Positions 1 to 6,982 are shown, counted from the stretch's first letter. The stretch is 7,470 bases of DNA from Flavobacteriales bacterium (GCA_027488055.1 JAIYCK010000140.1:1-7470); one strand, 5' to 3'. The notes: generated from the letters alone by a model not told the origin. Translations and numbers: made by a program.

Positions 1-768
1 GCCTGCAACTGCTTTTGCAAGCAAGGTCTTACCCGTTCCTGGGGGTCCAACTAAAAGTGCTCCTTTGGGGATTTTGGCACCCAAATCGGTGTATTTTTTC
101 GGGTGTTTCAAGAACTCAACAATTTCTTGTATCTCAGTTTTTGCTCCTTCCAATCCAGCTACATCGTTGAAGGTGATATTGGACGATTTACCTTTTTCAA
201 AAAGCTGAGCTTTTGATTTTCCAATATTGAATATCTGACCGCCCGGTCCGCCACCGCCGCCCAAGCGACGCATGATCAATACCCAAGCGCCAATGATCAA
301 GGCAAATCCGATGATCCAAACCAAAATGCTTTGGCCAAACTCATTCACTGGTTTGTAATCGGTTTTGAAATTGTAGGTCTTACCCAAAACAATAATTTCA
401 TCGATTACCTTCTCTGAAGGTGGAAGGTTGAAAGAGAATTCGGGTGAACGCGATAAACTTGGCAAACCCTTCTCTGGAACTTTACCTTTGAGTGCTTGTA
501 AACCAGCTGAATCCAAATAGATTCGACCACTTTGATGATCGTATTCCAAGCGCTCGATATAACCTTGCTCGGCATAACTGCAAAAATCACTGTAGTTGAT
601 GCTGCCTCCGTTGCTGCCATTGCTAAACATCATCATCCCGATGAGGATGGCCGCAATCAAGGCGTATACCCAATAAAAATTGAGGTTCTTATTTTCCTTC
701 TCCTTTTCCTCCGGCTTTGGTCGACGCGGTGGCATATTGGTTTTTTTATTCTGATTTGAATCTGACAT
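1..768 (-). CDS. ftsH: ATP-dependent zinc metalloprotease FtsH, N-terminal part (3' end beyond the left edge)
   Basis: FtsH is a membrane-anchored AAA+ protease that forms hexamers and degrades misassembled membrane proteins and some short-lived cytosolic proteins. The window holds exactly 256 codons from the ATG at 768. Visible in order are a charged Lys/Glu-rich N-terminus (about 1-30), a first membrane segment (about 31-49), a periplasmic FtsH extracellular domain (about 50-145), a second membrane segment (about 148-166), a Gly-rich linker (169-177), and the start of the AAA domain with FNDVAGLEGAK (200-210) and Walker A GPPGTGKT (241-248). Walker B, the second region of homology and the HExxH zinc protease motif would lie outside the window. 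The gene begins 27 bases after the rsfS stop, so the two are probably cotranscribed. Start choice: this ATG gives the usual short cytoplasmic tail before the first membrane segment. No internal lesion is seen. Confidence 0.97.
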   Translation of the reverse strand, partial: MSDSNQNKKTNMPPRRPKPEEKEKENKNLNFYWVYALIAAILIGMMMFSNGSNGGSINYSDFCSYAEQGYIERLEYDHQSGRIYLDSAGLQALKGKVPEKGLPSLSRSPEFSFNLPPSEKVIDEIIVLGKTYNFKTDYKPVNEFGQSILVWIIGFALIIGAWVLIMRRLGGGGGPGGQIFNIGKSKAQLFEKGKSSNITFNDVAGLEGAKTEIQEIVEFLKHPKKYTDLGAKIPKGALLVGPPGTGKTLLAKAVAG

Positions 769-795
769 ATTCTTTTTTTAGGGTTCTATACTTTT

Positions 796-1176
796 TTAAT
801 CCGTTGAGGCAATGCGCTCCAAATGTCCGTCACTCCACAATTCTTCAAGTGAATAATGGGTGCGCGCGGTGGTTTCAAACACGTGCACAATCACATTCAC
901 ATAATCCATAAGGATCCAATTGGAATTGCGCTGTCCTTCAATGTGCCAAGGTTTTTCATTGCTCAGCAGCATGGTCTGTTCCTCTACCGATTGCGCAATG
1001 GCTTGCACCTGTGTGGTGCTGGTTCCATGACTGATTACGAAATAATCGGTCATTGCATATTCGATCTGACGCAGATCCAAAACCACTATGTCTTTTGCTT
1101 TTCGCTCTTGCATGCCAACTACGATGGAGTCGATCAACAAGGCGGTTGCATCTTTTTTTAGAATTTTCTTGGTCAT
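796..1176 (-). CDS. rsfS: Ribosomal silencing factor RsfS (Iojap/DUF143 family)
   Basis: RsfS binds ribosomal protein L14 (uL14) on the large subunit and blocks subunit joining, lowering translation in starvation or stationary phase. The 126-residue protein has normal family length and carries the family signatures: KAKDIVVLDL (26-35), MTDYFVISHGTSTTQVQAIA (42-61), a Trp-containing W-I-L-M-D strand (87-91) and VHVFETTARTHYSLEELW (97-114). The reading frame extends upstream to a GTG at 1251. The ATG at 1176 is preferred because it starts where family members start and because the best promoter candidate lies at 1205-1242, inside the longer form. ftsH follows after 27 bases, an arrangement familiar in Bacteroidota, with birA divergent upstream. 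No Shine-Dalgarno is seen; the leader just before the ATG is A/T-rich. Confidence 0.95.
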   Translation of the reverse strand: MTKKILKKDATALLIDSIVVGMQERKAKDIVVLDLRQIEYAMTDYFVISHGTSTTQVQAIAQSVEEQTMLLSNEKPWHIEGQRNSNWILMDYVNVIVHVFETTARTHYSLEELWSDGHLERIASTD

Positions 1177-1204
1177 AAAAAATAAATACTCAAAGCACAA
1201 CACA

Positions 1205-1242
1205 CAAAGGTAGCGTTTGTTGCGGTCGTGAATAGACAAAAA
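1205..1242 (-). promoter_or_regulatory. Candidate Bacteroidota-type promoter for rsfS-ftsH
   Basis: Read on the minus strand, TACCTTTG (1212-1205) matches the Bacteroidota -7 consensus TAnnTTTG exactly. A TTTTTG (1242-1237) lies 24 bases upstream as a possible -33 element, a little farther than the common spacing of about 17-23. Transcription would start near 1198, leaving a leader of roughly 20 bases before the rsfS ATG. This is a motif match only. Confidence 0.45.
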
Positions 1243-1496
1243 TAGCACCACACGACGCTACTCTGACATTCTGCGCCATTTTATCTGTACTCGGTTTGTA
1301 GTTTATGTGGCTTCCGTTTAAACCTATATGGAATAAAGGTTTCCGATCGTTTTATTCGTTTTTTTGCTGCGTGGAATGGCCCACGGAAAGGATTTGCGGC
1401 GCTTTTTGATGTGCAACGGCACTGACAACAGAGGTGGCATCTGACGAGGTGGCAGACGTTTCTGTACGCTTTTCAATCGGCGTATTCAAAATATTC

Positions 1497-1527
1497 TTGC
1501 ACAGCTTCTGGGAATCATCCACTTTTG
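1497..1527 (+). promoter_or_regulatory. Candidate Bacteroidota-type promoter for birA
   Basis: TTG (1497-1499) is followed after 20 bases by CACTTTTG (1520-1527), which matches seven of eight positions of TAnnTTTG. The spacing fits the -33/-7 arrangement of Bacteroidota. Transcription would begin near 1534, giving a leader of roughly 18 bases to the ATG at 1552. If right, it excludes the alternative TTG start at 1525, which would lie upstream of the transcript. Confidence 0.4.
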
Positions 1528-1551
1528 TGTTTGGCCAAGCCACAGAAATCC

Positions 1552-2295
1552 ATGATCTTATTCAAAGAGCGCGCAATCATCCATTTGGATCGAACGGATT
1601 CAACGAATCAATATGCTTGGGAACTTTTGCGCCAAGCTCCGCCGCCTGATGGCACTGTAATTGTCGCCCAAAGTCAAACCCAAGGCCGCGGCCAGCGGGG
1701 TGCTGAATGGGAAAGTCAACAAGGTGCCAATCTGCTTTGCAGCCTTGTCGTTTATCCTCATTTTCTAACTGCAAAAAATCATTTTTATCTTAGCAAAGTC
1801 GTGGCGCTGGCCATACAAGAACTATTGGAAGAGTATTTGGATAAGGAGGTGCAGCTCAAATGGCCCAATGATATCATTGTCACGCACAAAAAAATCGCGG
1901 GGATCTTGATCGAAGCGGCTTGGAATGAGCAACGGATGCAACATGCAGTGATTGGGATAGGGATCAATCTCAATCAAATGGAATTCAATTATGCCAAAGC
2001 AACTAGCTCAAGGATGCAATCTGGGAAGGTGTGGGATGCCCAAGATTGTTTGCAGTCGCTGCTTCAGAAATTTGAAAAGTATTATTTCAAATTGGCTTCG
2101 GGTCAACTCACGGAACTTTCCAAATCGTATCGTGAACATTTGTATCGACTAGGCCAGCCTACAAAATTCGAATATCTCGGCCGCCAAATCGAAGCCATGA
2201 TTACAGGCGTGGATGAGGATGGCAAATTGCGCCTTCATTGTGCGGACGGTCAAAGTCTAAGCTGCGATCTGAAAGAGATCAAAATGTGGTATTGA
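1552..2295 (+). CDS. birA: Biotin--[acetyl-CoA-carboxylase] ligase, catalytic-only (class I)
   Basis: This cytosolic enzyme activates biotin with ATP to biotinyl-5'-AMP and transfers it to the acceptor lysine of biotin-dependent enzymes such as the acetyl-CoA carboxylase carrier protein. The 247-residue protein shows STNQYAWELL near the N-terminus (17-26), the ATP/biotin-binding loop GRGQRG (45-50), the catalytic KWPNDI (103-108), KKIAGIL (113-119) and GIGIN (135-139). A small C-terminal BPL domain covers about 200-247. There is no N-terminal winged helix, so unlike E. coli BirA it should not repress bio genes by binding DNA itself. The start at 1552 is chosen over an in-frame TTG at 1525 because it is an ATG and gives a family-typical N-terminus. 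It converges on the biotin operon, and its last 17 bases overlap the end of the ferritin-like gene. Confidence 0.95.
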   Translation: MILFKERAIIHLDRTDSTNQYAWELLRQAPPPDGTVIVAQSQTQGRGQRGAEWESQQGANLLCSLVVYPHFLTAKNHFYLSKVVALAIQELLEEYLDKEVQLKWPNDIIVTHKKIAGILIEAAWNEQRMQHAVIGIGINLNQMEFNYAKATSSRMQSGKVWDAQDCLQSLLQKFEKYYFKLASGQLTELSKSYREHLYRLGQPTKFEYLGRQIEAMITGVDEDGKLRLHCADGQSLSCDLKEIKMWY

Positions 2296-2935
2296 AAGCA
2301 GGTGCTCCAAGCGATGCAAACTGCGCAACTTCTTTCGCTATTTCGGTCAGCCATTCGGCGTGCAATCGCTCTTCAATTGCACAAGCCTTTTCAGCCCACA
2401 CCTGATGCATCGGATCAAAATGTGCCAACATTTCCTGCATTTCCTGCAAATGCCCTTCTTCTTCGGCGATGATGGATTTTACATTGACCTTGCTGTTTAT
2501 TTCATCCAATGCGTTTTGATAATTGCCATACAACTCATCTGCCCGCACTTCGATGGCATAGGTGACCAACAGATAGGCACCTGCTTTGAATCGGGCTGGA
2601 TCCGTGACACCCGATTGAATGAGTAATCGACATACCTCCACATCCAAACGATGCAAATAATGCTTAGAAGCATGCGGTGCCAAGACAAAGGAAGCCTCAT
2701 AGGTTGGACATGCGAAGGCGTCAATCCGCCCGATCATTTTCTTTAAATAATAGGCATGCCTGAATTCTTCAGCCGCATGTTTAAGCATGGTGAGATCGGC
2801 ATGAATCGGATCTTCGTTGTGAGCAATTTTACGTGCCCCCGTGTTTTCCATCAAACTCAAGGTATTGAGCCAGCGGCAATGCAAATCGGGGTGGGCAACA
2901 ATCTGTTGACAAAGGGTGAGGAAGTCGGTGTTCAT
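2279..2935 (-). CDS. Ferritin-like di-iron protein of unknown function, last gene of the biotin operon
   Basis: I do not recognise this 218-residue protein as a named family. It looks all-helical and soluble, with no signal peptide or membrane segment. A complete ferritin-like di-iron ligand set is visible: E30 in helix A (LSLMENTGARK), E57 and H60 in helix B (AAEEFRHAYYLKK), E129 (or E134) in helix C (YAIEVRADELY), and E159 and H162 in helix D (IAEEEGHLQEM). The spacings E-27-ExxH and E-30-ExxH are those of the carboxylate-bridged di-iron fold shared by rubrerythrins, acyl-ACP desaturases, MiaE and AurF. Its ATG overlaps the bioA stop as ATGA, so it is very likely cotranscribed and translationally coupled with bioA. 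Inference: an oxygenase or oxidase linked to biotin supply, perhaps in making the pimeloyl precursor. A role in iron or oxidant handling for the Fe-S enzyme BioB, or an unrelated hydroxylase, is also possible. The gene call is firm; the function is not. Confidence 0.9.
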   Translation of the reverse strand: MNTDFLTLCQQIVAHPDLHCRWLNTLSLMENTGARKIAHNEDPIHADLTMLKHAAEEFRHAYYLKKMIGRIDAFACPTYEASFVLAPHASKHYLHRLDVEVCRLLIQSGVTDPARFKAGAYLLVTYAIEVRADELYGNYQNALDEINSKVNVKSIIAEEEGHLQEMQEMLAHFDPMHQVWAEKACAIEERLHAEWLTEIAKEVAQFASLGAPAFNTTF

Positions 2936-4191
2936 AGGGTTTCAAGAAATTCGAGTGTCACTTGATATAACTGCGCGAGTTCTTGCGCATTGATACAATA
3001 AGGAGGCAGCAAATAAACGGTATTGCCCAGTGGACGAATCAAGATGCCAGCTTCTGCATAAAATGAAATGATGCGTTCCCGAATCGGTGAACGATAACCG
3101 CTAATCTCTTGATGGATGTCCCAAGCTAATATGGTGCCTTTCTGTCGCACATTCCGTACGGAAGGCAATGCACTAAGCACACTTGCAAAGGATGCATGTG
3201 ATTGTGCAATCATCCGACGTTGCTCAAAGCATTCGGGTTTCTGAAGTTCATCCAAGGATGCCAATGCCACCGCGCAAGCCAGCGCATTGCCAGTATAGCT
3301 ATGCCCATGAAAAAGGGTCTTTGTCATGTCCTCCACGGCAAACGCCGCATACATTTCATTGCTTGCCAAGGTGGCTCCAAAGGGCATGTAACCGCCTGTC
3401 AAACCTTTACTCAAACAGACAATATCGGGCTTGGTGGGCATCTGTTCGCTTACAAAGAGTGTTTCGGTGCGTCCAAAGCCTGTCATCACTTCATCAGCAA
3501 TCAACAAAACGCCATTTGATTTGGCTATTTGCAGCAGCTGTTCAAGCAATTCAGGAGCATACATTTTCATTCCCGCACTTCCCTGAATGCAGGGTTCATA
3601 AATAAATCCTGCAATGTCTTGGCGCTTGCAAGCCGTTTCAAAGGCCTCGATGAGATGTGCGGGGTCATCTGGGCCAGGCATGTGCAATACTTGGAATAAA
3701 TGGCGCTCAAAATGATGTGTAAAAAGTGAACGCGCACTGACCGACATGGCTCCAAAGGTGTCGCCATGATACGAGTCTGAAAGGACGATGAATTGATTGC
3801 GCTCGTGGCCATGGTGCGCATGGTATTGCATACACATTTTTAAGGCCACTTCTACCGCGGTGCTGCCATTGTCACTATAGAAAATTTTTCCTAGATAAGG
3901 GAACAAACCGAGCAATCGTTCGGCCAATTGCACAGCGGGTTTATGCGTATGCCGTGCGAAAATGACTTGCTCCAATTCGTTGCTCTGCCGGGCGATAGCC
4001 GCACTCAATGCAGGATGGCAATGCCCATGCAGATTCACCCACCAAGATGAAATCGCGTCGATATAGGATCTACCTTCGAGGTCATACAAAAGACTCCCTT
4101 GCCCTTTTACAATGACGCGGTTGGTGGGCGCGGCACTGTGAGCCTGATAGGGATGCCATATGAGCTCGTGGTCTTTTGCTTGCCAATTCAT
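2932..4191 (-). CDS. bioA: Adenosylmethionine-8-amino-7-oxononanoate aminotransferase (DAPA synthase)
   Basis: BioA is a PLP enzyme that converts 7-keto-8-aminopelargonate (KAPA) to 7,8-diaminopelargonate, classically with S-adenosylmethionine as amino donor. The 419-residue protein is a class III aminotransferase of normal length. Visible features are IWHPY (11-15), the BioA signature SSWWVNLHGH (48-57), SDNGSTAVEVALKM (106-119), YHGDT (141-145), PLP-binding D233 in ADEVMTGFGRT, Schiff-base K262 in SKGLTGG, HGHSYTGN (295-302) and R386 in LIRPLGN, matching the E. coli substrate Arg. The frame extends to a TTG at 4200. The ATG at 4191 is preferred because it overlaps the bioD stop as ATGA, the same junction found on both sides in this operon. 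It overlaps the downstream ferritin-like gene in the same way. The amino donor (SAM or lysine) cannot be decided from the motifs. Confidence 0.97.
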   Translation of the reverse strand: MNWQAKDHELIWHPYQAHSAAPTNRVIVKGQGSLLYDLEGRSYIDAISSWWVNLHGHCHPALSAAIARQSNELEQVIFARHTHKPAVQLAERLLGLFPYLGKIFYSDNGSTAVEVALKMCMQYHAHHGHERNQFIVLSDSYHGDTFGAMSVSARSLFTHHFERHLFQVLHMPGPDDPAHLIEAFETACKRQDIAGFIYEPCIQGSAGMKMYAPELLEQLLQIAKSNGVLLIADEVMTGFGRTETLFVSEQMPTKPDIVCLSKGLTGGYMPFGATLASNEMYAAFAVEDMTKTLFHGHSYTGNALACAVALASLDELQKPECFEQRRMIAQSHASFASVLSALPSVRNVRQKGTILAWDIHQEISGYRSPIRERIISFYAEAGILIRPLGNTVYLLPPYCINAQELAQLYQVTLEFLETL

Positions 4192-4826
4192 CGTATCCAA
4201 AGGGGTAATGTATGTGATAGAGCTTCTGCAGCCGTTGCAAAAGTGGATGGGTTGTGCTCGTCCAAATTTCCGATATGATGCACAGGGTAGTTGGGAAATT
4301 GGCGATGAATGAAAGTGGCACTCATTTCATTCGGCTCGTCGGAGAATATGATACCTGCGATGTGAGCTCCTCGCTGCTCCAAGGCCTGAATAGTGAGTAA
4401 GGTATGGTTGATACTTCCAATGTAATGGCGGCCTACCAATACAATTGGCGCGGGCCATTTCAACATCAAATCAAGCATAGTGTGTTCATCGCTCAGCGGC
4501 GAATAAACTCCTCCAGCTGTTTCGATTACAAGACGAGACGAAGTTGCGGGTTTCTGCAAATCATCCATGCTGATATGCACCGAATCGATTGCCGCCGCTG
4601 CATGCGGCGACATGGGTTGTGAAAGTCGAAACGCTTCGGGATGAACCTTGAGCTCCGTGCCTTGAAGCATTTTTTGGACGCGCATGCTGTCGCTGTTTTC
4701 CAAGGAACCAGCTTGCACAGGTTTCCAATATTCGGCTTGTAAAGCGCGTGTGATCAGGCCTGCAACCACCGTTTTACCCACATCAGTATGTATGCCTGCG
4801 ATCCACAGATGGTCGGGTGTTTTCAT
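4188..4826 (-). CDS. bioD: Dethiobiotin synthetase
   Basis: BioD closes the ureido ring of dethiobiotin from 7,8-diaminopelargonate, CO2 and ATP. The 212-residue protein has the P-loop GIHTDVGKTV (11-20), equivalent to GTDTEVGKT of the E. coli enzyme, the substrate loop KPVQAG (35-40), SQPMSPHAAA (69-78) and the ETAGGVYSPL motif (102-111), where the family usually reads E-G-A-G-G-x-x-x-P. The frame runs up to an ATG at 4904, but that would place about 80 bases inside bioF and add a non-homologous N-terminus. The ATG at 4826 gives a normal start just before the P-loop and overlaps the bioF stop as ATGA. The bioD stop overlaps the bioA start in the same manner. Confidence 0.97.
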   Translation of the reverse strand: MKTPDHLWIAGIHTDVGKTVVAGLITRALQAEYWKPVQAGSLENSDSMRVQKMLQGTELKVHPEAFRLSQPMSPHAAAAIDSVHISMDDLQKPATSSRLVIETAGGVYSPLSDEHTMLDLMLKWPAPIVLVGRHYIGSINHTLLTIQALEQRGAHIAGIIFSDEPNEMSATFIHRQFPNYPVHHIGNLDEHNPSTFATAAEALSHTLPLWIR

Positions 4827-5920
4827 AAGGTCTTTTTTAGGATATGTATACAGAGGTCCATGTCTTCTCGTGTCTGAAAACTGTGCAAACAAATGCGCAC
4901 ACATTCATCACCGCTTGCCACGGTGGGTGGTAAGATGGCCTTGATGCCAAGGCCTGCATCTTCCATTTTTTGAGCAACTGCTCGGGCCAAAGGTGTACGT
5001 ACAATTTGAATGGGAGAGGCAGAGGTGCTTGAGTCAGCCATCGTTTCTTGCCAGTAGTTGACGTGGCTCATCAATGTGTGTCCGCCTTCAGGATGAGCAA
5101 GGATATAGTTGTATGCACTCTGAATGGCCGCCACCAAATGGGGCGCAGTGGCGGTAGAATAGATAAAAGGCCGACAATAGTTGATGAGGAAATCGCGCAC
5201 CAATTTCGAACTCAATATGGAGGCTCCATGGCATCCGCCGCCCTTACCATAGGTCATGATGCGGGCAAGGATGTTTTGATGCGGATCATGGTATTCGCCT
5301 CCCGTTTGATGCGGGCCATGCCACCCAAAGGCATGCGCTTCATCAATAATGAGATGGGCATCATATCGCGCACAAAGTGTGAGTATATCGTCCACAGGCG
5401 ACAAATCTCCATCCATGCTATATACACTCTCGATGACGACTACACTGCTATACGGCGATCGTTGCAGTTTGAGCTCGAGGTCGTTTAAGTCGTTGTGCCT
5501 GAACTTGAACACTCCATTGGCTTGACTTTGGTGGGCCGAGACCATCAAGCTGGCGTGACAATGGGCATCGAGAATCCATTGCATACCGCGATGGCCAAGG
5601 GCCGTCAATAAACCGTGATTGGCCATGTAGCCATTGTCAAACAATAAAGCGGATTCAACCCCGTGGTGGGAAGCGATGTTCTCTTCCACATGATCGTGGT
5701 AATGGTGCTGTCCGCTGATCAGCCGCGATCCTCCTGAGCCGTACGAAATTTGATTCCATTCGATGAGCAATTTGTGAATGTTCGCTTCGAGCAGGTTGTT
5801 TCTCCGCAATCCAAGGTAGTCGTTGGAGCAGAAGTCAATCAGATGATGGTACGACCGCAAGGCACGCAGCTGTTGCTCGCGCGTGCGTTGTTCCAGTTGT
5901 TGATGTATCCATTCAATCAC
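4823..5920 (-). CDS. bioF: 8-amino-7-oxononanoate synthase (KAPA synthase)
   Basis: BioF condenses L-alanine with pimeloyl-ACP or pimeloyl-CoA, releasing CO2, to give KAPA, the first committed step of ring assembly. The 365-residue protein belongs to the alpha-oxoamine synthase family. Visible are NDYLGL (33-38), GSGGSRLISG (61-70), FDNGYMAN (94-101), ESVYSMDGD (164-172), IIDEAHAFGWHG (191-202) with the PLP-binding Asp/His pair, and Schiff-base K226 in TYGKGGGCHGAS. His residues are unusually frequent (HHYHDH at 72-77, HDPHQ at 211-215). The start is a GTG at 5920: the only in-frame codons between it and the bioB stop are TCC, ACA, TGC and CCA, and no in-frame ATG follows nearby. The gap to bioB is 12 bases, and the 3' end overlaps bioD by four bases. 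Confidence 0.96.
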   Translation of the reverse strand: MIEWIHQQLEQRTREQQLRALRSYHHLIDFCSNDYLGLRRNNLLEANIHKLLIEWNQISYGSGGSRLISGQHHYHDHVEENIASHHGVESALLFDNGYMANHGLLTALGHRGMQWILDAHCHASLMVSAHQSQANGVFKFRHNDLNDLELKLQRSPYSSVVVIESVYSMDGDLSPVDDILTLCARYDAHLIIDEAHAFGWHGPHQTGGEYHDPHQNILARIMTYGKGGGCHGASILSSKLVRDFLINYCRPFIYSTATAPHLVAAIQSAYNYILAHPEGGHTLMSHVNYWQETMADSSTSASPIQIVRTPLARAVAQKMEDAGLGIKAILPPTVASGDECVRICLHSFQTREDMDLCIHILKKTL

Positions 5921-5932
5921 TGGGCATGTGGA

Positions 5933-6904
5933 TTAAACTTGCGCTGCGGATGGCACGCGTGGGTCATTGGCAAAGGCCGCTCTAGGCGACAATCCCAAGG
6001 TCGCAAACATGGCTTTGTCTGCATCGAATTCGGGATTGGGGGTGGTGAGCAATTGGTCGCCTGCAAAAATGCTATTAGCTCCTGCTAAAAAGCAGAGTGC
6101 TTGTTCGGCTACACTCAAATCCATTCGGCCTGCAGAAAGTCGCACATCGCTGGTGGGCAGCACGATGCGTGTGGTGGCGATCATCCGAACCAACTCATCA
6201 AACGGAAGCTTTTGCATGTGTTCCATGGGCGTGCCTTCGACCGCTACCAGCGTATTGATTGGCACGCTGTGAGGAGGTACGGGCATGGACGCCAAGGTGT
6301 GCAACATTGCAATACGATCTTCGGGTGTTTCGCCCAAACCGATGATTCCTCCGCTGCACATGGTGATCCCAGCCTTGCGCACATGCTCCAAGGTAGTCAA
6401 GCGGTCGTCAAAACTCCGTGTGCTGATGATTTCTTTGTAATTCTCTTCGGAGGTATCGATGTTGTGATTGTACGCATACAGTCCCGCATCGGCCAGTTTC
6501 TGAGCCTGTTCGCTATTGAGCATGCCCAAGGTGCAACACACTTCCATTCCCATGGAGTTCACTCCCTTCACCATGTTGAGGACCCGATCGAAGTCGCTGT
6601 TGCTGCGGACTTCTCTCCAAGCCGCGCCCATGCAAAATCTAGACGCTCCGTTGGACTGCGCATTTTTAGCGGCTTCCAGAACGTCGTCAACTTGCATGAG
6701 TTTTTGCACCTTGACATCGGTTTGGTAGCGTGCAGCTTGCGGACAGTAAGCGCAATCTTCGGGACAGCCCCCTGTTTTGATAGAGAGTAAACTACTAATC
6801 TGCACCTCTCCGGTGGTGTGGTGCTGCGAATGAACCCGGGCCGCATCCAACACAAGTTGCAACAAGGGTCGATGATAGATCTCAGCGATGATTGATTTTT
6901 CCAT
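5933..6904 (-). CDS. bioB: Biotin synthase (radical SAM)
   Basis: BioB inserts sulfur into dethiobiotin to form the thiophane ring, using a radical-SAM [4Fe-4S] cluster and sacrificing an auxiliary [2Fe-2S] cluster. The 323-residue protein has the radical-SAM triad C47, C51 and C54 in GGCPEDCAYCPQ. It keeps all ligands of the auxiliary cluster known from E. coli: C91 (FCMGAAWR), C123 (MEVCCTLG), C183 (TMCSGG) and R260 (SAGRMDLS). YNHNIDTS (145-152) and GIIGLGE (186-192) are also typical. As the first gene of the operon it sits opposite the rmlB-like gene across a 129-base divergent region. The ATG at 6904 gives the normal N-terminus; no Shine-Dalgarno is evident. The auxiliary-cluster ligands make it a biotin synthase and not merely another radical-SAM member. 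Confidence 0.98.
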   Translation of the reverse strand: MEKSIIAEIYHRPLLQLVLDAARVHSQHHTTGEVQISSLLSIKTGGCPEDCAYCPQAARYQTDVKVQKLMQVDDVLEAAKNAQSNGASRFCMGAAWREVRSNSDFDRVLNMVKGVNSMGMEVCCTLGMLNSEQAQKLADAGLYAYNHNIDTSEENYKEIISTRSFDDRLTTLEHVRKAGITMCSGGIIGLGETPEDRIAMLHTLASMPVPPHSVPINTLVAVEGTPMEHMQKLPFDELVRMIATTRIVLPTSDVRLSAGRMDLSVAEQALCFLAGANSIFAGDQLLTTPNPEFDADKAMFATLGLSPRAAFANDPRVPSAAQV

Positions 6905-6915
6905 TGGGGTATCTG

Positions 6916-6943
6916 TTGAGTTGAGCGAAATGTTTTAGCTTTG
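6916..6943 (+). promoter_or_regulatory. Candidate Bacteroidota-type promoter for the rmlB-like gene
   Basis: TAGCTTTG (6936-6943) matches the -7 consensus TAnnTTTG exactly, with TTG (6916-6918) 17 bases upstream as a possible -33 element. Transcription would begin near 6950 and give a leader of about 84 bases containing the palindrome at 6983-7000. A second, weaker plus-strand option is TTAATTTG (6990-6997) with TTG at 6964-6966, 23 bases away. Confidence 0.4.
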
Positions 6944-6982
6944 AACGCGCTTTATTTCCAGCGTTGAAAAGACATATTTCGA

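Larger units (their letters stand above)
1177..1551. other. Divergent intergenic region between rsfS and birA
   Basis: This 375-base stretch contains no convincing gene. Its two ends hold outward-facing promoter candidates for rsfS (1205-1242) and birA (1497-1527). Between them is an AT-rich inverted repeat, GAATAAA (1331-1337) and TTTATTC (1351-1357), followed on the plus strand by a G and seven T (1359-1365). It resembles a weak terminator, but no plus-strand gene precedes it. A 63-codon minus-strand frame (1543-1352, GTG start) is Ser/Thr/Ala-rich, matches nothing recognised and overlaps the birA promoter candidate, so it is not called. No tRNA-like fold or riboswitch was recognised. Confidence 0.6.

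Noticed and set aside
1331..1365. GAATAAA / TTTATTC inverted repeat followed by a T run, terminator-like on the plus strand
   Set aside because: The stem is only seven mostly A-T pairs with a 13-base loop, and no plus-strand gene lies upstream to be terminated.
1352..1543. 63-codon minus-strand frame with a GTG start in the rsfS-birA gap
   Set aside because: Low-complexity Ser/Thr/Ala-rich product with no recognised motif. Its start overlaps the birA promoter candidate and it has no promoter candidate of its own.
2279..2935. Assignment of the ferritin-like protein as TenA, heme oxygenase-like CADD, or MiaE
   Set aside because: TenA active-site Cys/Tyr motifs are not seen. Heme-oxygenase-like enzymes have a different ligand pattern from the paired ExxH here. 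The characteristic MiaE sequence around its first Glu is not recognisable.
4827..4904. Extended bioD start at the ATG at 4904
   Set aside because: It would overlap bioF by about 80 bases and add a non-family N-terminus; the ATG at 4826 forms the operon's repeated ATGA junction.
5048..5488. 146-codon plus-strand open frame
   Set aside because: It is antisense to the middle of bioF, which shows all PLP-enzyme motifs in its own frame.
6101..6790. 229-codon plus-strand open frame
   Set aside because: It is antisense to bioB, whose full set of cluster ligands and normal length make it the real gene. The plus-strand product is His/Ser/Arg-rich shadow sequence.
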